A stretch of 64,000 bases of DNA, taken from positions 1-64,000 of the forward strand of contig CAZGJZ010000003.1 of assembly GCA_964525935.1 (NCBI GenBank), in the 5' to 3' direction. The translations under genes and the position numbers were made by a program. The stretch comes from UBA2377 sp964525935. GTDB taxonomy: Bacteria > Verrucomicrobiota > Verrucomicrobiia > Opitutales > Opitutaceae. Below are positions 61,038 to 64,000 of this stretch, in pieces. The notes under the pieces are model-generated. The model was given only the letters and a program-made list of their open reading frames with translations. It had not been told where the DNA came from and searched no databases. Positions within the stretch are counted from its first letter, which is position 1, and each line of letters starts with the position of its first letter.

Positions 61038-62075
61038 TCAGACCGACAGATTGGTTTGCAGAGCCAGCAGGACCGCGGCGTGGCGGTTTTCGACGCCGAG
61101 CTTGGGGTAGAGATTTTCCAGATGCCGCTTCACGGTGCCGGGGCGGATGGCGAGGATGGTGGCGATCTCGGAGTTGGACTTGCCCTGGGCCAGCCAGTGG
61201 AGCACTTCGCGTTCGCGGGGGCTGAGAGGATTGCGGACGGCGCGGCCCGGGGGATAGAGAGTCTCTTCCAGGATCAGCGTGAAGTCGGGATTTTCCGGCC
61301 GGGGAACACAGTGGATGGCGAGCACGCGACCGGGGCGGCTCAGGTGGTAGGAATTGGCGGGTGGCCGCAGCGTGCCGGGCGTGACGAGGCTCGCGGCGGT
61401 GTGGGTGAACCACTGGGCCAAGCCTTCGGGCAGACGGCTGGCTGGAAGCGGATAAAAATAGCGGGCCAGCAAGGCAGTGGCGTCGGGGGTTTGTTGGCGG
61501 ATGCCACCGTCGGCCGTCACATGCAGTGTGGCGCTGGTGCGGACGTGGCCGGCGCCTACTGGCAGTCGCGCGGGGGCCAGCCGGCGGTAGGCGAGGAGCA
61601 CGTGATCCCGGAAGGCGTCGACCAGCTGGCGTTCGGCGGCGGAGAATCCGCGGCGCCGCCGGTCGATCTCAAAAGTCAGGCTGCAGCCGCCACCGAAATC
61701 AAAATCGAGACCGAGGCCGTCTTCCAAGCCCACGCGCCGGTAGGTTTGGGCATACATATCGGTGCGCTGCCACTCGCGGCGCGAAACGTGGTCGGAGATG
61801 CTGCTCGTGCCGTGATAGCGACGGCCGTAAGACGGGTGTTGATGGAGGAAGAGATGGGCGAGGCGGTTGATCTCCGAGTCGATGAGGACCGCCGGTTCAT
61901 AAAACGTTGCGACCGGCTGCGTGGGGAGGCCGAACCAGTTGACGAGGCAGGCATCGCCAGGGATGAGCACGCGCAGGGCCTGCAGCAGGTGGCGGGTCAG
62001 CTCGTCGAGGGAGCGCGAGGAATGAACGAGCAGCGTGGCGTGGTTGAATCCCTGAATGAGTTTCTGCGATGTCAT
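61038..62075 (-). CDS. LuxR family transcriptional regulator
   Basis: This 345-residue protein has a C-terminal NarL/LuxR helix-turn-helix: SPREREVLHWLAQGKSNSEI, then ATILAIRPGTVKRHLENLYP, with the family's conserved Glu and Val-Lys-x-H-x-x-N. The N-terminal 270 residues look like a GAF/PAS-like sensor (CLVNWFGLPTQPVATFYEPA, RRRGFSAAERQLVDAFRDH). It has no receiver-domain Asp pattern. ATG 62075 is chosen over a TTG two codons earlier. It lies just before TpsA on the same strand, so it probably controls the TPS operon. An AT-rich promoter-like stretch lies at 62085-62120. Confidence 0.88.
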   Translation of the reverse strand: MTSQKLIQGFNHATLLVHSSRSLDELTRHLLQALRVLIPGDACLVNWFGLPTQPVATFYEPAVLIDSEINRLAHLFLHQHPSYGRRYHGTSSISDHVSRREWQRTDMYAQTYRRVGLEDGLGLDFDFGGGCSLTFEIDRRRRGFSAAERQLVDAFRDHVLLAYRRLAPARLPVGAGHVRTSATLHVTADGGIRQQTPDATALLARYFYPLPASRLPEGLAQWFTHTAASLVTPGTLRPPANSYHLSRPGRVLAIHCVPRPENPDFTLILEETLYPPGRAVRNPLSPREREVLHWLAQGKSNSEIATILAIRPGTVKRHLENLYPKLGVENRHAAVLLALQTNLSV

Positions 62076-62081
62076 GCGCAA

Positions 62082-62193
62082 AAAGCTTAGTTTTATCCCA
62101 TAAAAATAGGGTTAAATGCCTAGTGTGTCGACGGACAAGGCGACCCACGAGACGAAGATAGATGCCGTGGGGGCTGGCAATCGCTGATGCTGT
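62082..62193 (-). promoter_or_regulatory. AT-rich promoter region of LuxR gene
   Basis: This short gap between the sulfatase-fold gene stop and the LuxR start is AT-rich at 62085..62120 (tagttttatcccataaaaat), with imperfect inverted parts around the cccataaaaataggg core. It probably holds the LuxR promoter. The rest shows no gene. Confidence 0.45.
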
Positions 62194-63843
62194 TTACTTG
62201 GTGTAAATCCGCTCGCGAGAGCCCACGCGTCGCTCGCGCTCCTGATAGGTGGGCGAGAAGATGCTCCGGGTGTCGTCGTAGATCGGGTGCGAGAGCCGGG
62301 CCAGGTCGATCAGGCTGTGGTAGAGGCCGACGGTCTGGATTTTTTTCGTGCGCGCGGCGAGCGCGGTGCGCACGAGGTCCGGATTATCCCGGCGGTATTC
62401 CGGAGAAAACCAGGTGACGAGGGGGACTTCATACATCGGGTTGGTCGCGATGCTGTCGCTCCGGAAAAGATACTGGTCGGGCGTGGAGTCGTAAACGTCC
62501 TCGGCATGGTCGCTAACGTAGAGAAGACAGCTCGACTCACGGCGTTCGCGGAGCAGGTCCAGCATCCGGCGGAGCACGGTGTCGGTGTAGCGGATGCTAT
62601 TGTCGTAGGTTGCGATGATGTGGCTCTTGGAATCGGAGCCGCGGTAGGTCGCAAAGGCGGCGGGATAACGGTCCTCGTAGCGCACATGGCTGCCAAAAAG
62701 ATTAACAAACACGATATGCCGGCCGGGCGAGGCCACGGCGCGGGCGATCAGGGGGAGGAGGTTTTCGTCGTAGGCCCCGTTGAGATAAACGCGTTCATCA
62801 CAGGATTGCACGAGGGCGGTGATCTCGACGTCGAGATGGCCCTGGTCGTTCTTGGTGGAGAACCAGTGGGTCTGGTAGCCGGCGTTGGAAAACAACTGGA
62901 AGACGGGCAGCGACAGCGTGGGGATATCGAACATCGCGCGCATCGCGGCCTGCGTGCCGACGCAGTCGGAAATCGCGTCGTCGTAGACCAGCAGCTCGGC
63001 GCCGAGCGCGGCCAGCTGCGGGGTGGTTTCACGCGCGTAACCGTAGAGCGACCAGTGGCGCCGGCCGGCGGATTCACCCAGCACGACGAGGACGATGCGC
63101 GGGAGCACGGCCCCGGGAACGGGCTGGGCGCCTTTGAGCGCGGCAAGGCGGGGGGTGGCTTGCTGCCACGCGGCGATGTAATAGGCGTGGGTGACGCGGT
63201 AGTTATGGTGCGTGAGGGCGAGGCGCGTGACGGGGTGGTGATTGTTGATGCCGGGGGTGATGATGCGGAGGTTCCCCCCATGGGCGACGGGCGCATCACG
63301 GAAGAGATGGCGGCCATAGCGCACGGCGTTGTAGAGGCCCAAGCTGCTGAGCAGCAGCCCCGCGATGGTCCAGAGCAGGGCCGCGCGGGGGGCAGGCCGG
63401 GTGGAGCGCAGGTTCAGAATGATGCAGGCGACGAACGCCAGAAGCAGTGCGACCAGGCCAAACATGAAACGACGCAGCCCGAAGAAACGGGAGAAATCCC
63501 AAGCCTGTTGCGGATAGGTCTGCATCAGGGCCGAGTGCGCCGTCAGATCCCATTGGGCACCGATGCTCATAGCCTGAAAGCCGACAATGAGGGTGGACCC
63601 CATGAGGATGAGGCCGACGATCAGCACCCAGCCGCGAGACCAGAGGCCGGGCAGCCACAAGGCGGGGCTGAGGAGCAGGAACGAAACGATGCATTCGTAG
63701 TAGAGAACGGGAATGAACTGCTTCAGGTCGTTTTGCTGGCGAAAGAACAGGCATAATTCCGGCACGAGGGGCAGAACTGCGAGGCCGGCCAGGGTGGCGA
63801 AAAAAATCACGTGCCCAAATTTTGACGAGGGAGAGGAAGCCAT
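62194..63843 (-). CDS. EptA-like membrane phosphoethanolamine transferase (sulfatase fold)
   Basis: This 549-residue inner-membrane protein has five N-terminal transmembrane helices (VIFFATLAGLAVLPLVPELC, VLYYECIVSFLLLSPALWLP, LIVGLILMGSTLIVGFQAMS, MFGLVALLLAFVACIILNL, ALLWTIAGLLLSSLGLYNAV). A periplasmic alkaline-phosphatase-like domain follows: VVLGESAGRRHWSLYGYARE holds the nucleophile in G-E-S (Ser in place of the usual Thr), then YVSDHAEDVYDS and the HIVFVNLFGSHVRYEDRYPA segment. Such enzymes add phosphoethanolamine to lipid A or other cell-surface glycans. ATG 63843 is preferred to a start ten codons earlier. It lies upstream of LuxR on the same strand, 118 bp away. Confidence 0.85.
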   Translation of the reverse strand: MASSPSSKFGHVIFFATLAGLAVLPLVPELCLFFRQQNDLKQFIPVLYYECIVSFLLLSPALWLPGLWSRGWVLIVGLILMGSTLIVGFQAMSIGAQWDLTAHSALMQTYPQQAWDFSRFFGLRRFMFGLVALLLAFVACIILNLRSTRPAPRAALLWTIAGLLLSSLGLYNAVRYGRHLFRDAPVAHGGNLRIITPGINNHHPVTRLALTHHNYRVTHAYYIAAWQQATPRLAALKGAQPVPGAVLPRIVLVVLGESAGRRHWSLYGYARETTPQLAALGAELLVYDDAISDCVGTQAAMRAMFDIPTLSLPVFQLFSNAGYQTHWFSTKNDQGHLDVEITALVQSCDERVYLNGAYDENLLPLIARAVASPGRHIVFVNLFGSHVRYEDRYPAAFATYRGSDSKSHIIATYDNSIRYTDTVLRRMLDLLRERRESSCLLYVSDHAEDVYDSTPDQYLFRSDSIATNPMYEVPLVTWFSPEYRRDNPDLVRTALAARTKKIQTVGLYHSLIDLARLSHPIYDDTRSIFSPTYQERERRVGSRERIYTK

Positions 63844-63940
63844 GGCAGGGGGGACACAGACTGACGCAAGCAAGGGTGGGATAGGCGATAATATTTATCG
63901 CGCAATCAGCTGGCGACAGCGCGGGGTCAGGCCCCGGCGC

Positions 63941-63969
63941 AAAAAAATGGCGTCCCGGAGAGGGACGCC
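63941..63969 (-). terminator. Intrinsic terminator for an off-window minus-strand gene
   Basis: The stem ggcgtccc (63949..63956) pairs with gggacgcc (63962..63969) around a GGAGA loop. A run of seven A at 63941..63947 on the plus strand is a T-run after the hairpin on the minus strand. This is a good rho-independent terminator for a gene entering from the right. The segment 63844..63940 shows no gene and would hold the promoter of the EptA-like gene. Confidence 0.75.
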
Positions 63970-64000
63970 GTGGAGCGGGGCGGGATGTAACGCGGCGCGT

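Overview
The window reads as a chromosomal piece of a Gram-negative, plant-glycan-degrading bacterium, most likely a verrucomicrobium of the Opitutaceae type (inference). The reasons are roughly two-thirds G+C by eye, long runs of glycoside hydrolases with four-base ATGA overlaps, a DUF6807/PmoA-like protein, phytanoyl-CoA-dioxygenase-like paralogues, Tat and Sec signal peptides, an outer-membrane two-partner secretion pair, and many dispersed intergenic palindromes of the AACCACGGATTACACGGAT type. No rRNA, tRNA, CRISPR array, integrase or transposase was seen.

Layout. 1-476 is non-coding and rich in short palindromes. 477-2577 (minus) holds a LacI regulator and a sugar isomerase/epimerase. 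2666-16836 (plus, one minus gene) holds three copies of a two-gene cassette: a secreted protein of about 640 residues, probably an alpha/alpha-toroid (family A), and a secreted Asp-box beta-propeller (family B), in the order A1-B1 ... B2-A2-B3-A3. Between them lie a GH78 rhamnosidase, a DUF6807 protein, a Tat-exported PLP enzyme and a secreted RidA-like protein. 16905-25877 (plus) is an L-arabinose and galactose release block: GH51, GH127, an M28 peptidase, an S51 dipeptidase, GH43 and GH36. 26090-28275 holds an enolase-superfamily sugar-acid dehydratase and an SDR, followed by a run of small accessory genes (double GNAT, VOC, an orphan, ASCH, methyltransferase) to 31582.

31673-39249 holds three tandem pairs of an exported helical-repeat (TPR-like) protein and a membrane-anchored sugar ABC-type binding protein, with no permease or ATPase. 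39250-40572 is an intergenic repeat zone plus a methyltransferase gene of visibly lower G+C. 40573-53076 holds three PhyH-like dioxygenases, an AraC regulator, a double alpha/beta hydrolase, a NUDIX hydrolase, two small unknown genes, a heparinase II/III-like protein and a second GH78. 53100-62075 (minus) is a two-partner secretion system (TpsB, and a TpsA of 2035 residues with MBG repeats) with a LuxR regulator. 62194-63843 (minus) is an EptA-like membrane sulfatase-fold transferase, and a terminator for an off-window minus-strand gene ends the window.

How it may work together (inference). Exported A/B proteins would cut an acidic plant or algal polysaccharide. Mostly cytoplasmic exo-enzymes (GH78, GH51, GH127, GH43, GH36) would take rhamnose, arabinose and galactose off the fragments, as expected for rhamnogalacturonan-I, arabinogalactan or extensin-type glycans. 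The dehydratase and SDR would feed sugar acids into metabolism. The most novel-looking elements are the triplicated A/B cassette, whose A proteins share an Asn-His pair followed exactly 60 residues later by Tyr, and the triplicated TPR/binding-protein pairs that lack a transporter.
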